Below, in pieces: positions 51,699-59,846 of a DNA stretch of 64,000 nt. The DNA is from Lachnospiraceae bacterium. GTDB taxonomy: Bacteria; Bacillota; Clostridia; Lachnospirales; Lachnospiraceae. Every line of letters begins with the position of its first letter. Within the stretch, counting starts at the first letter, position 1. The stretch lies in assembly GCA_017470985.1 (NCBI GenBank), contig JAFUXA010000013.1, positions 1 to 64,000 of the forward strand, in the 5' to 3' direction. The position numbers were made by a program, and so were the translations under genes. The notes under the pieces were generated by a model that was not told where the DNA came from, did not search any database, and saw only the letters and a list, made by a program, of their open reading frames with translations.

Positions 51699-53921
51699 TT
51701 GTTATATAAAATTATTAAAAAACAGGGTTATATATTATATATAAATAAAAATGGAAAGAAAATATCATCTGCAAATGGCAAAATCATAGAGCAGGATGGA
51801 GCTGTGTTTAGAGATTTAGAAGGAGATGGGATTTTATATCCGTATGAAGATTGGAGAAATTCTTATGAGGATAGAGCAAAAAATTTAGTTGATAGAATGT
51901 CTGTGGATGAGATGATTGGCCTGACTCTTCATACGACATCTCAACCGGTTCCTGCTATGCCTGGTCAGATGGAAAACGTCGGGACTTATGGAGGTTTAAA
52001 TTATTTGGAAACCAAAGAAATTAAACCAAGCAGCTTGACAGATCAACAAAAAAGTTTTATTGAACAAGATGGTATCCGGCATATATTGGTATCAAATTAT
52101 GAGAATATAGATACTATGGTGGAATGGGTAAATAATTTGCAAGCGAAAGCAGAATCAAATCATCATGGCATACCTGTTAATCTATCAAGCGATCCACGAC
52201 ACGGTGCAGATGGGGATAGAGTTGAATTTAGAAATGTATCTCGTGACGTATCCAGATGGCCAGAGGGTCTGGGAATGGCATCAGTTTTTGATAATGATAT
52301 AGCTTATGACTATGCAAAAACAGTGGCCAAAGAGTATCGGGCTTTGGGCATAACGACTGCTTTGGGACCGCAGATTGACTTTGGATCAGATCCAAGGTGG
52401 TTTCGAATACAGGATACGTATGGTATGGATGTGGATTGGGTTACGCAACTTGCTCAGACCATTTGTGATGGATTACAGACAACAGATGGAGAATCTGACG
52501 GTTGGGGGGAAGAAAGTGTAATTGCAATGTGTAAGCATTGGCCGGGAGGAGGAACAGGCGAAGGTGGAAGGGATGCTCATTACCCTTTCGGAAAATATGC
52601 AGTATATCCGGGGGATAATTTTAAGACGCATTTGAGACCTTTCACTGAAGGAGCATTCAAATTGAAGAATGGAACGAAAACGGCTGCTGCGGTGATGCCT
52701 TACTATAATGTGCCATGGAATCAGGATAAAAAATATGGTGAAAATGTCGGAAACGCATATAATAAATACATTATAAAAGATTTGTTGATTGAGAAGTATG
52801 GATATGAAGGCGTTATTTGTACAGACTGGGGAATTACTAAGGATATGACACCGCATGTGGGTATGTACGTTATGGGTGGTAAAAGTCACGGTGTTGAAGG
52901 AATAACACAGCCACAACGTATATTGAAGTTGATGGATAATGGTGTAAATCAATTTGGTGGATTGGATGATAGAAAAGTTGTTGATGAGGCTTATAAGCTG
53001 GGAGTGGGGAAATATGGTTCAGACTATATGAATAATCTGCTATATATATCAGCATATAAGTTAATTTTAAATATGATGAGGTTAGGTCTGTTTGATAATC
53101 CATTTATCGACATTGCAAAGGCTAAAAAAATATTTGGTTCAAATAAAAATAGAAAAAAGGGCATTGAGGCACAGAGAAAATCTCCTGTTCTTTTGAAAAA
53201 TAAGAATGATGTGTTACCTATAAAAACATTTTATGAAAAAGTAAAGGTATATATACCTGTGCGACATGTAGATTCTTATTATGGATTTGTTAGAATGAAA
53301 TCTAAAGCCATGGATATGAATCCTGTAGATGATAAAGTAGTAAACAGATATTTTAGAAGAATAGAAAATCCCGATGATGCAGATGTTGCGATTGTTTTTA
53401 TTGATTCCCCCAGAGGAAGAAATGGATATGAGTATGATATGATGAAAGAAGAAGAGCAGAAAGATGCCGGATATTATCCGATTAGCCTGCAATACAGACC
53501 ATATACCGCTAAGTACGCGAGAGAGGTAAGCATTGCCGGAGGTGACCCGCGCGAGATGAATTCTAATCGCAGTTATAAGGATAGAACTGAAGTTACAGCC
53601 AATGAGATGGACTTGGATTTAATTTTAAATACGAGAAAAGTTATGGGTGACAAGCCCGTGATAGTGGTATTGAGGGTAGAACGCCCTACTGTAGTGGCTG
53701 AATTTGAAAAGTATGCAGATGCAATTATAGTTGATTTTGGCATTGATAAAGAAGTGTTGTTTGAACTAATTACCGGAAAATATCCTATATGCGGTAAACT
53801 ACCAATAATAATGCCTGAATCAATGGAAACCGTGGAAATACATTGTGAAGACAGAGTAGATGATATGAAGGCTTATATAGATGAATGTAAGCATGAATAC
53901 AAGTTGCATTTTGGGTTATAA
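51699..53921 (+). CDS. GH3 glycoside hydrolase (intracellular)
   Basis: About 740 residues, no signal peptide. A short N-terminal calcium-loop-like segment (DLEGDGILYPYEDWR) precedes the TIM barrel: NLSSDPRHGAD, GIATALGPQ-like ITTALGPQIDFG, CKHWPGGGTGEGGRDAHYPFG and the nucleophile in VICTDWGIT (Asp376). The second domain begins near KKGIEAQRKSPVLLKNKNDVLPI. It removes terminal beta-linked sugars, probably from an imported substrate. The best start is a TTG at 51699 with AGGAG 7 bases upstream; the longest frame would begin inside the terminator. AT-rich codon use differs from the GH genes to the right. No clear promoter is seen. Confidence 0.88.
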   Translation: MLYKIIKKQGYILYINKNGKKISSANGKIIEQDGAVFRDLEGDGILYPYEDWRNSYEDRAKNLVDRMSVDEMIGLTLHTTSQPVPAMPGQMENVGTYGGLNYLETKEIKPSSLTDQQKSFIEQDGIRHILVSNYENIDTMVEWVNNLQAKAESNHHGIPVNLSSDPRHGADGDRVEFRNVSRDVSRWPEGLGMASVFDNDIAYDYAKTVAKEYRALGITTALGPQIDFGSDPRWFRIQDTYGMDVDWVTQLAQTICDGLQTTDGESDGWGEESVIAMCKHWPGGGTGEGGRDAHYPFGKYAVYPGDNFKTHLRPFTEGAFKLKNGTKTAAAVMPYYNVPWNQDKKYGENVGNAYNKYIIKDLLIEKYGYEGVICTDWGITKDMTPHVGMYVMGGKSHGVEGITQPQRILKLMDNGVNQFGGLDDRKVVDEAYKLGVGKYGSDYMNNLLYISAYKLILNMMRLGLFDNPFIDIAKAKKIFGSNKNRKKGIEAQRKSPVLLKNKNDVLPIKTFYEKVKVYIPVRHVDSYYGFVRMKSKAMDMNPVDDKVVNRYFRRIENPDDADVAIVFIDSPRGRNGYEYDMMKEEEQKDAGYYPISLQYRPYTAKYAREVSIAGGDPREMNSNRSYKDRTEVTANEMDLDLILNTRKVMGDKPVIVVLRVERPTVVAEFEKYADAIIVDFGIDKEVLFELITGKYPICGKLPIIMPESMETVEIHCEDRVDDMKAYIDECKHEYKLHFGL

Positions 53922-54000
53922 AAAGATCCCCACTAGAAAAAAATAGGCGTATCAGCTCCAAAGTCTAACAGAGACGTGGAAAGACCATAATGGCGGTCAG

Positions 54001-54108
54001 GCATCTTATCTGACGGATAAAAACCTGGCTAGAAATGTGAGCGTAGAGACGCAAAAACAGCTGATGGATTTGGATGTCACAATTTATAGGTTGTCACATT
54101 TGTTGTGA
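54001..54108 (+). pseudogene. Duplicated fragment of the phosphotriesterase-like gene
   Basis: 54001-54073 matches 49749-49821 with a single mismatch and stays in frame (ASYLTDKNLARNVSVETQKQ, then LMDLDVTI), ending at a stop inside a terminator. An unrecognised in-frame segment precedes it (YQLQSLTETWKDHNGGQ from about 53950). No start or rest of the gene is present. It is a remnant of a second copy or of a recombination event. Confidence 0.8.
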
Positions 54109-54120
54109 CAACCATTTTTT
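54089..54120. terminator. Intrinsic terminator, overlapping the AraC gene 3' end
   Basis: GGTTGTCACA pairs perfectly with TGTGACAACC around a five-base loop, followed by ATTTTTT on the plus strand. It overlaps the last codons of the convergent AraC gene. Confidence 0.8.
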
Positions 54121-54807
54121 ATAAACTTTTTTAAAATATGATTTATCATAAGAAAATAAATCGGCAATATAGTCTATGCTATATATGTGATTTTTTAACA
54201 GAATATCTGCTTCTTCCATTTTAACGTTAGTAATATATTCAGATATTGTGAGTCCGGTTTCACAATGAAATTTTCTTGAGAGATATGTTGGATTTAGACC
54301 AACCTGGTTTGCCAACAAGTTTAAAGTAATCTTCTCATAGCGATTTCGTTGGATAATCTCCATGCAATGTATTACTTCGTAAGAATATATATTGGAATTA
54401 TGTTCTACGTATAGTTTATGAACTTTTGTAGATGTAGCTATAATTAAATGGTGTAAATCATTTATAGAGTTGGCTTTTGCGATTTCGATAAAGGCTTGAC
54501 GTCGAATGGTATCAATAATTTCATTAGGCATACCATGGTTGCGGCCATATAATTCAATAAGAGCTATGCTGTAACCCATATAGAGTTTAGCTAATTCTAA
54601 ATCCCTCTCCATAGTGAGCAATAGATCTTCATAATAATCATCTTTTTCTAGTATATTTTCAAAGTTCAGTTCTGTATTGTTTGAAAAAATAGCCGACAAC
54701 CATTTGTTGCGTGTGAGTGTGGTAAAAATATCATAACGTGGAGTTCTTGATTCATGCTCTTTAAAAATATTATATTCTTCGTCAAATAAGTTATTTTTAT
54801 CTGTCAT
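54094..54807 (-). CDS. AraC-family transcriptional regulator
   Basis: About 237 residues. The C-terminal double helix-turn-helix is clear (ITLNLLANQVGLNPTYLSRKFHCETGLTISEYI and YSIDYIADLFSYDKSYFKKVYKKW). The N-terminal ~130 residues are helical with no recognisable sugar-binding cupin, similar to the middle domain of the longer AraC protein in this window. The ATG at 54807 is preferred because AGGAAGG precedes it; the longest frame adds 39 codons without a ribosome site. It is divergent from the GH43 gene and probably controls it. A CTGAATGT...ACATTCAG pair (54896-54928) lies in the 185-base gap. Confidence 0.88.
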   Translation of the reverse strand: MTDKNNLFDEEYNIFKEHESRTPRYDIFTTLTRNKWLSAIFSNNTELNFENILEKDDYYEDLLLTMERDLELAKLYMGYSIALIELYGRNHGMPNEIIDTIRRQAFIEIAKANSINDLHHLIIATSTKVHKLYVEHNSNIYSYEVIHCMEIIQRNRYEKITLNLLANQVGLNPTYLSRKFHCETGLTISEYITNVKMEEADILLKNHIYSIDYIADLFSYDKSYFKKVYKKWLSQQM

Positions 54808-54895
54808 AGTATTCCTTCCTAACACGTGGTTTGTTGTTTGAGAAATATGACTTTTATTATTATGATAAGATTGTGAAAAAAAGTAAAAATATTCC

Positions 54896-54928
54896 CTGAA
54901 TGTAAAATAACTCAATATTAACATTCAG
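54896..54928. promoter_or_regulatory. Inverted repeat between AraC and GH43 genes
   Basis: CTGAATGT (54896-54903) and ACATTCAG (54921-54928) are perfect inverted copies 17 bases apart, in the middle of the divergent promoter region. Candidate operator. Confidence 0.4.
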
Positions 54929-54992
54929 TCAAGCATTATTATTAGATTGTAAATATTAGAATCATTATATAGTAAATGGCAGGAGGGTTATT

Positions 54993-56873
54993 ATGAATTA
55001 CTATTGTAATCCAATAAATTATAGTTACAAATATCAATTTAATAAACTGGAAGATGGAAGAGCATCTGTATCAAGAGAAGGTGCGGATCCGTCTCTTATT
55101 AGTTTCAAAGGGAAATACTTTATATTTCCATCTATGACCGCAGGTTTTATTTATAGCGATGATTTGTGTCACTTTGACTTTCATCCTTTTAAGAATCTGC
55201 CAGCTTATGATTATGCTCCAGATGTGAGGGTGTGTGGTGATTATTTATATTTCTGCGCTTCAAATCATGAAAAAGGAATATATTTTAGAACAAAAGATCC
55301 ATTTTTAGATGAATATGAGATGATAGAGGGTGATTTTGTTTTTTGGGATCCAAATCAGTTTTTTGATGATGATGGTAGGATGTATTTTTTTTGGGGGTCA
55401 TCAACAATCGAGCCACTTTATGGTATTGAGTTAGATCCTGTAACCTGCAAGCCTATTGGCGAGAAGGTAGAACTGTGTTACATTGATGCTGCAAAAAAAG
55501 GATTTGAGAGAACTGCTGAGAATCATATTCCAGCCAGAACCCAGGAAGAAATAGATGTCATCATTAATGATATGAAGGGGAAAGGGATGGCTGATTCTAT
55601 GATAGAGTCAGCTATGGCTTATATAAAAGGATCGCCATACATGGAGGGCGTATGGGTAGATAAGCATGAAGGTAAATATTATTTACAATATGGAGCTAAT
55701 GGTTCGCGCTTTAATGTCTATGCGGATGGTGTATATGTAGCAGATAAGCCTCTTGGTCCTTACAAGTTGGCTAAGAATAATCCATATTCTTATAAGCCGG
55801 GTGGCTTTTGCCCTGGGGCTGGTCATGGCTCAACTATGGAAGATTATTATGGAAATATATGGCATGTAGCTACTAATCGAATATGCGTCAATCATAATTT
55901 TGAAAGGCGAATTTCTCTTTGGCCGGCAGGTTATGATGCAGATGGGGAACTATTTTGTAATCAACGATTTGGAGATTGGGTAAGACCCGTTTTGAAGGGA
56001 AAAACTGATCCATGGGAGAATCCGCAATGGATGCTTTTGTCTTATGGTAAAACTGCAACTGCCTCATCTGAACATTCTCCTAAATTAAATAGAAAAAATG
56101 ATGAGGGTACATTAGTCGAAGATCGATATTATGATGCTAATCAGGTGTTAAATGAGGATATTAGAACATGCTGGATGGCATCAGAGGACAATTATTCACA
56201 GAGCGAAGCTGATATCAGATTTAATATATCTGGAAAGGACAATGATGAGTGGATACAGGTAGACTTAGGCAAAGAATATGATGTATATGCTGTTCAGATA
56301 AATTTTGCAGATGAAGGTATGGTATCAGAATTACCGGATGGAGCTGATTTTATTGGAGCGTTGCATCAGAAGCGATTTATTGATGAGCGAGACCATAAGA
56401 CCAATTGGTTATTGGAGGGTTCAGTGGACGGCGTAGCTTATTACACTATTGAAGACAAACGGAATGCTGATACGGATTTACCACATGATTTAGTTGTACG
56501 AGATAATGGATTTAAATGTAGATATGTAAGGCTGAGCCATATATCTCTACCATATAATCAAGTGCCTACAGTGTCAGGGATTAGAGTGTTTGGATTGGAT
56601 AAGGAAAAAGAACCCCCGAAGAGTATTAAAGCATGCGAAATTGAGTTATCATGGCAAAGTGAGTTGGATCTAAATGTTAGTTTCCCTAATAATTCTGATG
56701 CGCTGGGTTATGAAGTGGAGTGGGGATATAGCGCTGATAAATTATATCATAGCTATCAGATATTTGATAATCAGGTTAATATCGGTGGATTGGTGTTAGG
56801 CCAAGATGTATATCTTAGAGTGACTGCATTTAATGAAGCGGGAATTACTGAGGGAGAGATAGTAAAAGCTTAA
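54993..56873 (+). CDS. GH43-family glycoside hydrolase with discoidin-like C-terminal domains
   Basis: 626 residues, no signal peptide. Five-bladed propeller (about 1-345) with the base Asp32 in REGADPSLISF, modulator Asp119 in FWDPNQFFDDDG and acid Glu218 in YMEGVWVDKHEG. A coagulation factor 5/8 type C-like domain follows (about 350-530, ATASSEHSP ... DEWIQVDLGKEYDVYAVQI ... CRYVRLSHISLPYNQVPTVSGIRVFG). A short fibronectin-like end (about 540-626) follows. GH43 enzymes remove arabinofuranosyl, xylosyl or galactosyl units; this subgroup, with an insertion at about 165-210, is not assignable to a substrate. GGAGGG precedes the ATG. It is probably controlled by the divergent AraC protein. Confidence 0.88.
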   Translation: MNYYCNPINYSYKYQFNKLEDGRASVSREGADPSLISFKGKYFIFPSMTAGFIYSDDLCHFDFHPFKNLPAYDYAPDVRVCGDYLYFCASNHEKGIYFRTKDPFLDEYEMIEGDFVFWDPNQFFDDDGRMYFFWGSSTIEPLYGIELDPVTCKPIGEKVELCYIDAAKKGFERTAENHIPARTQEEIDVIINDMKGKGMADSMIESAMAYIKGSPYMEGVWVDKHEGKYYLQYGANGSRFNVYADGVYVADKPLGPYKLAKNNPYSYKPGGFCPGAGHGSTMEDYYGNIWHVATNRICVNHNFERRISLWPAGYDADGELFCNQRFGDWVRPVLKGKTDPWENPQWMLLSYGKTATASSEHSPKLNRKNDEGTLVEDRYYDANQVLNEDIRTCWMASEDNYSQSEADIRFNISGKDNDEWIQVDLGKEYDVYAVQINFADEGMVSELPDGADFIGALHQKRFIDERDHKTNWLLEGSVDGVAYYTIEDKRNADTDLPHDLVVRDNGFKCRYVRLSHISLPYNQVPTVSGIRVFGLDKEKEPPKSIKACEIELSWQSELDLNVSFPNNSDALGYEVEWGYSADKLYHSYQIFDNQVNIGGLVLGQDVYLRVTAFNEAGITEGEIVKA

Positions 56874-56966
56874 TGGTTTAATAACAAAATCACTTGCATA
56901 CTAAATCATCCATGATATAATAAATCGATGAAAAGTAAGTGTAGTTACAGGTGGAGGCAGTGTTGC

Positions 56967-57680
56967 TTGAAACAATATCGTATTGCAATTGTAGAAGATG
57001 ATAGAGATTATGCTTCATATCTAGCATCTTGTTTAAGTAAATATGGCGAGGAAAAGGATTGTACATTTTATGCCAGAGTATATAACAAGGCAGAAAGCTT
57101 CATTGATGCATATACCCAATCTGCAGATATTATCTTCATGGATATAGATTTGGGTCAGGGCTTCATGAATGGAATGGAGGCCGCACGCAAACTTAGACAG
57201 ATTGATTCGGTTGCGTTATTGATTTTTGTTACAAATATGCCTCAATATGCTCCTGAGGGTTATGATGTTGATGCGTTGGATTATCTGCTGAAGCCGATTA
57301 ATTATGGAAGCCTGTGCGTAAAACTTGATAAAGCGTTGAAATTGTTACAGGAGCGACAAGGTGTTCCTGTGAAAATCAAAGAGAAATCCGGTACGAGAAT
57401 AGTTCCTTCTAATGAGCTTATGTATATAGAAGTAATGGGACACGATCTGACATATCATACCACTGATGAGATTGTTACCGCCTATGGAGGACTTAGAGAG
57501 AAGGAAGCAGAGTTGGCTGACTACAATTTTGTGAGATGTTCTGCATCTATTCTGGTTAATTTATCCTTTGTGAAGGGGCTATATGGTGATGAAATAGCTG
57601 TGGGAAATGAGCGATTGAAGGTTGGTCGCTCCAAGAAGAAAGCATTTCTAGAACAATTAAATAAGTATTTGGGAATATAA
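56967..57680 (+). CDS. LytTR-family response regulator (orphan)
   Basis: About 238 residues. Receiver domain: VEDDRDYASYLAS, phospho-acceptor Asp59 in IIFMDIDLGQG, LIFVTNMPQYAPEGYDVDALDYLLKPI. LytTR DNA-binding domain: VPVKIKEKSGTRIVPSNELMYIEVMGHDLTYHTTD ... NFVRCSASILVNLSFVKGL. Usually paired with a GHKL kinase, but none is adjacent. The start is probably TTG at 56967 (GGAGG 9 bases upstream, giving MKQYRIAIVEDD-like N-terminus); an ATG at 56928 without a ribosome site is the alternative. It lies between GH43 and GH2 genes, so it may control the saccharide locus. Confidence 0.85.
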   Translation: MKQYRIAIVEDDRDYASYLASCLSKYGEEKDCTFYARVYNKAESFIDAYTQSADIIFMDIDLGQGFMNGMEAARKLRQIDSVALLIFVTNMPQYAPEGYDVDALDYLLKPINYGSLCVKLDKALKLLQERQGVPVKIKEKSGTRIVPSNELMYIEVMGHDLTYHTTDEIVTAYGGLREKEAELADYNFVRCSASILVNLSFVKGLYGDEIAVGNERLKVGRSKKKAFLEQLNKYLGI

Positions 57681-57729
57681 TAAGTTGTAAATTATGTTGT
57701 GAAATATGTAAATTATTCCACCGCAATTG

Positions 57730-57812
57730 AAACTCCTGATATTGATTCGTTAATATATTAACGACAAGATGAGATAGTCTTGTTGTTGATGGAATCAATA
57801 TAGGAGTTTTTT
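57730..57812 (+). promoter_or_regulatory. Terminator-like hairpin that buries the GH2 ribosome site
   Basis: AAACTCCT (57730-57737), a bulged G, and ATATTGATTC (57739-57748) pair with GAATCAATAT (57792-57801) and AGGAGTTT (57802-57809): 18 base pairs. TTTTTTA and the ATG follow at once. The AGGAG at 57802-57806 is the only ribosome site of the GH2 gene. The apical part contains GTTAATATATTAAC and CAAGA...TCTTG pairings that could form an alternative structure. Confidence 0.7.
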
Positions 57813-57813
57813 A

Positions 57814-59832
57814 ATGCGCCAAATTATTAATATAAATAACAATTGGAAATTTCAATTACATGGCCAGTCTGAGCAAGATGTGAACATACCACATACTTGG
57901 AACAATGTAGATGGTCAGGATGGTGGTAATGATTATTTAAGAACTGTTGCCACTTATTCCAAGAACTTTGAGACTCCGGCTCATACAGATTCAGAGGATG
58001 TATTTCTGGAGTTTAATGGAGTTAATTCAGAATGTCAGATTTTTTTAAATGGCAGCAAGCTATATGAGCATGCTGGAGGATATTCTACATTTAGAGTAAA
58101 TATTACAGAACATTTAACAGAAGAAAATCACTTGGAAGTGGTGGTAGACAACAGACCAAATGACAGAGTTTACCCACAGAAAGCTGACTTTACTTTCTAT
58201 GGAGGCATCTACAGAGATGTGAATCTTCTTGTGGTAAGCAAGCATAGATTTGATATAGAATACTTTGGCGGTAGCGGTGTGGAAATAAGTGCCAAACCAC
58301 AGAATAATTACAGAGATGCTGTGGTAAATATCAAAACCTGGAAGAATACATCTACTGCCACTACTATGATTACAATCTATGATATGGAGGGCAATGTAAT
58401 TCCATATCAGGCCGTGATTGTAGAAGAAGATACATGTAGTAGTACTTCTTACAGTGGGGATGAAATACTTAATTATTATGAGAATTTGGAAATCGAATTA
58501 ATAGATATTCATCTGTGGGATGGAGTGAAGAATCCTTATTTATATACAGCTGAGATTGCTCTTATAGATAATGATGTAACAGTAGATGAAGTCAAAGTGA
58601 GATTTGGAATCAGAGATTTTCATTATGATGCCAGAAGCGGTTTCTATCTCAATGGCAAATCATATCCACTCCATGGTGTATCAAGGCATCAGGACAGGAA
58701 AGATATTGGAAATGCCATTACAGATGAGATGCATCTAGAAGATATGAATCTGATTTGTGAGATTGGAGCTAATACAATTCGTTTGGCTCATTATCAGCAC
58801 AGTCAGTTTTTCTATGATTTGTGCGATGAGCGAGGAATGATAGTGTGGGCTGAGATACCTTATATCTCAGAGCATATGCCTCATGGCAGAGCAAATACAA
58901 TCACTCAGATGAAGGAGTTGATCGTACAGAATTACAATCATCCATCTATTGTCTGTTGGGGGGTGTCAAATGAGATTACCATTTCAACCAGGAATAAGAA
59001 GGATATGTTAGATAATCATCATTATCTCAATGATTTATGTCATGAAATGGATTCTACCAGATTCACCACTCTGGCTTGTTATGCAATGTGTGGTCCGTTT
59101 AATCCGGTTGCACACATTACGGATACGGTTAGTTGGAATCTATATTTGGGATGGTATGTGCCGGGATTGTTTTTAAATGATTTGTGGATGAGATTCTTCC
59201 ACCTGGTATATCCAAACAGAGCATTGGGCTATTCGGAATACGGCTGCGAAGGTATGCCGAATCTGCACAGTGAACATCCTCGCAGAGGAGATCATACAGA
59301 GGAATATCAGGCCAGATATCATGAGTATATGCTTAGATGCTTTGAGAGAAATCCATATCTCTGGGCTACTCATGTATGGAACATGTACGACTTTGCTGCA
59401 GATGCCAGAAATCAGGGTGGAGAGCCCGGCATGAATCACAAGGGGCTGGTGACATTTGACAGAAAAACCAAGAAAGACAGCTTCTATGTGTACAAGGCAT
59501 GGTGGAGTGATGAGCCATTTGTTCATATAGCTTCTAAGCGCTTTGTTGACAGAACCAGAAACAGAATTACTATCAAGGTTTATTCAAATCAAAATGAAGT
59601 GAGTCTGTATAAAGATGGCATACTTCTAGAAACCAAGACAGGTCAGCATGTGTTTGAATTCAAGGTAAAACTTGATGAAACTGGTGATGAGCCACATGCA
59701 GATCATATTTTCCGGGCTGTAAGCGGCAAATTGGTTGACGAGGCAATCTATCGCAGAGTAGATAAGCCAAACAGAGAATATAAGCTCAAGGACGTAGGCG
59801 ATAAGGGCGCCAACTGGGCTGATACTAATTAA
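57814..59832 (+). CDS. GH2 glycoside hydrolase (beta-galactosidase/glucuronidase type)
   Basis: 672 residues, intracellular. Jelly-roll domain (WKFQLHGQSEQDVNIPHTWNNVDGQDGGNDYLR; FYGGIYRDVNLLV), Ig-like domain, then TIM barrel with RLAHYQHSQFFYDLCDERGMIVWAE, acid/base Glu387 in GVSNEIT and nucleophile Glu475 in GYSEYGCEG. It lacks the DUF4982 tail of the other GH2 here and is shorter. It removes a terminal beta-linked sugar from oligosaccharides brought in by the next gene's carrier (15-base gap). AGGAG lies 7 bases before the ATG but is inside a stable hairpin. Confidence 0.9.
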   Translation: MRQIININNNWKFQLHGQSEQDVNIPHTWNNVDGQDGGNDYLRTVATYSKNFETPAHTDSEDVFLEFNGVNSECQIFLNGSKLYEHAGGYSTFRVNITEHLTEENHLEVVVDNRPNDRVYPQKADFTFYGGIYRDVNLLVVSKHRFDIEYFGGSGVEISAKPQNNYRDAVVNIKTWKNTSTATTMITIYDMEGNVIPYQAVIVEEDTCSSTSYSGDEILNYYENLEIELIDIHLWDGVKNPYLYTAEIALIDNDVTVDEVKVRFGIRDFHYDARSGFYLNGKSYPLHGVSRHQDRKDIGNAITDEMHLEDMNLICEIGANTIRLAHYQHSQFFYDLCDERGMIVWAEIPYISEHMPHGRANTITQMKELIVQNYNHPSIVCWGVSNEITISTRNKKDMLDNHHYLNDLCHEMDSTRFTTLACYAMCGPFNPVAHITDTVSWNLYLGWYVPGLFLNDLWMRFFHLVYPNRALGYSEYGCEGMPNLHSEHPRRGDHTEEYQARYHEYMLRCFERNPYLWATHVWNMYDFAADARNQGGEPGMNHKGLVTFDRKTKKDSFYVYKAWWSDEPFVHIASKRFVDRTRNRITIKVYSNQNEVSLYKDGILLETKTGQHVFEFKVKLDETGDEPHADHIFRAVSGKLVDEAIYRRVDKPNREYKLKDVGDKGANWADTN

Positions 59833-59846
59833 ATTGGAGTTGGAAA

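Noticed and set aside
52473..52952. 159-codon minus-strand frame inside GH3
   Set aside because: Antisense shadow of the GH3 barrel; His/Cys/Ile-rich translation without family features.
53941..54000. Insertion-sequence end next to the phosphotriesterase fragment
   Set aside because: No inverted repeats or transposase remnant could be recognised; the short frame (about 53950-54000) has no identifiable origin.
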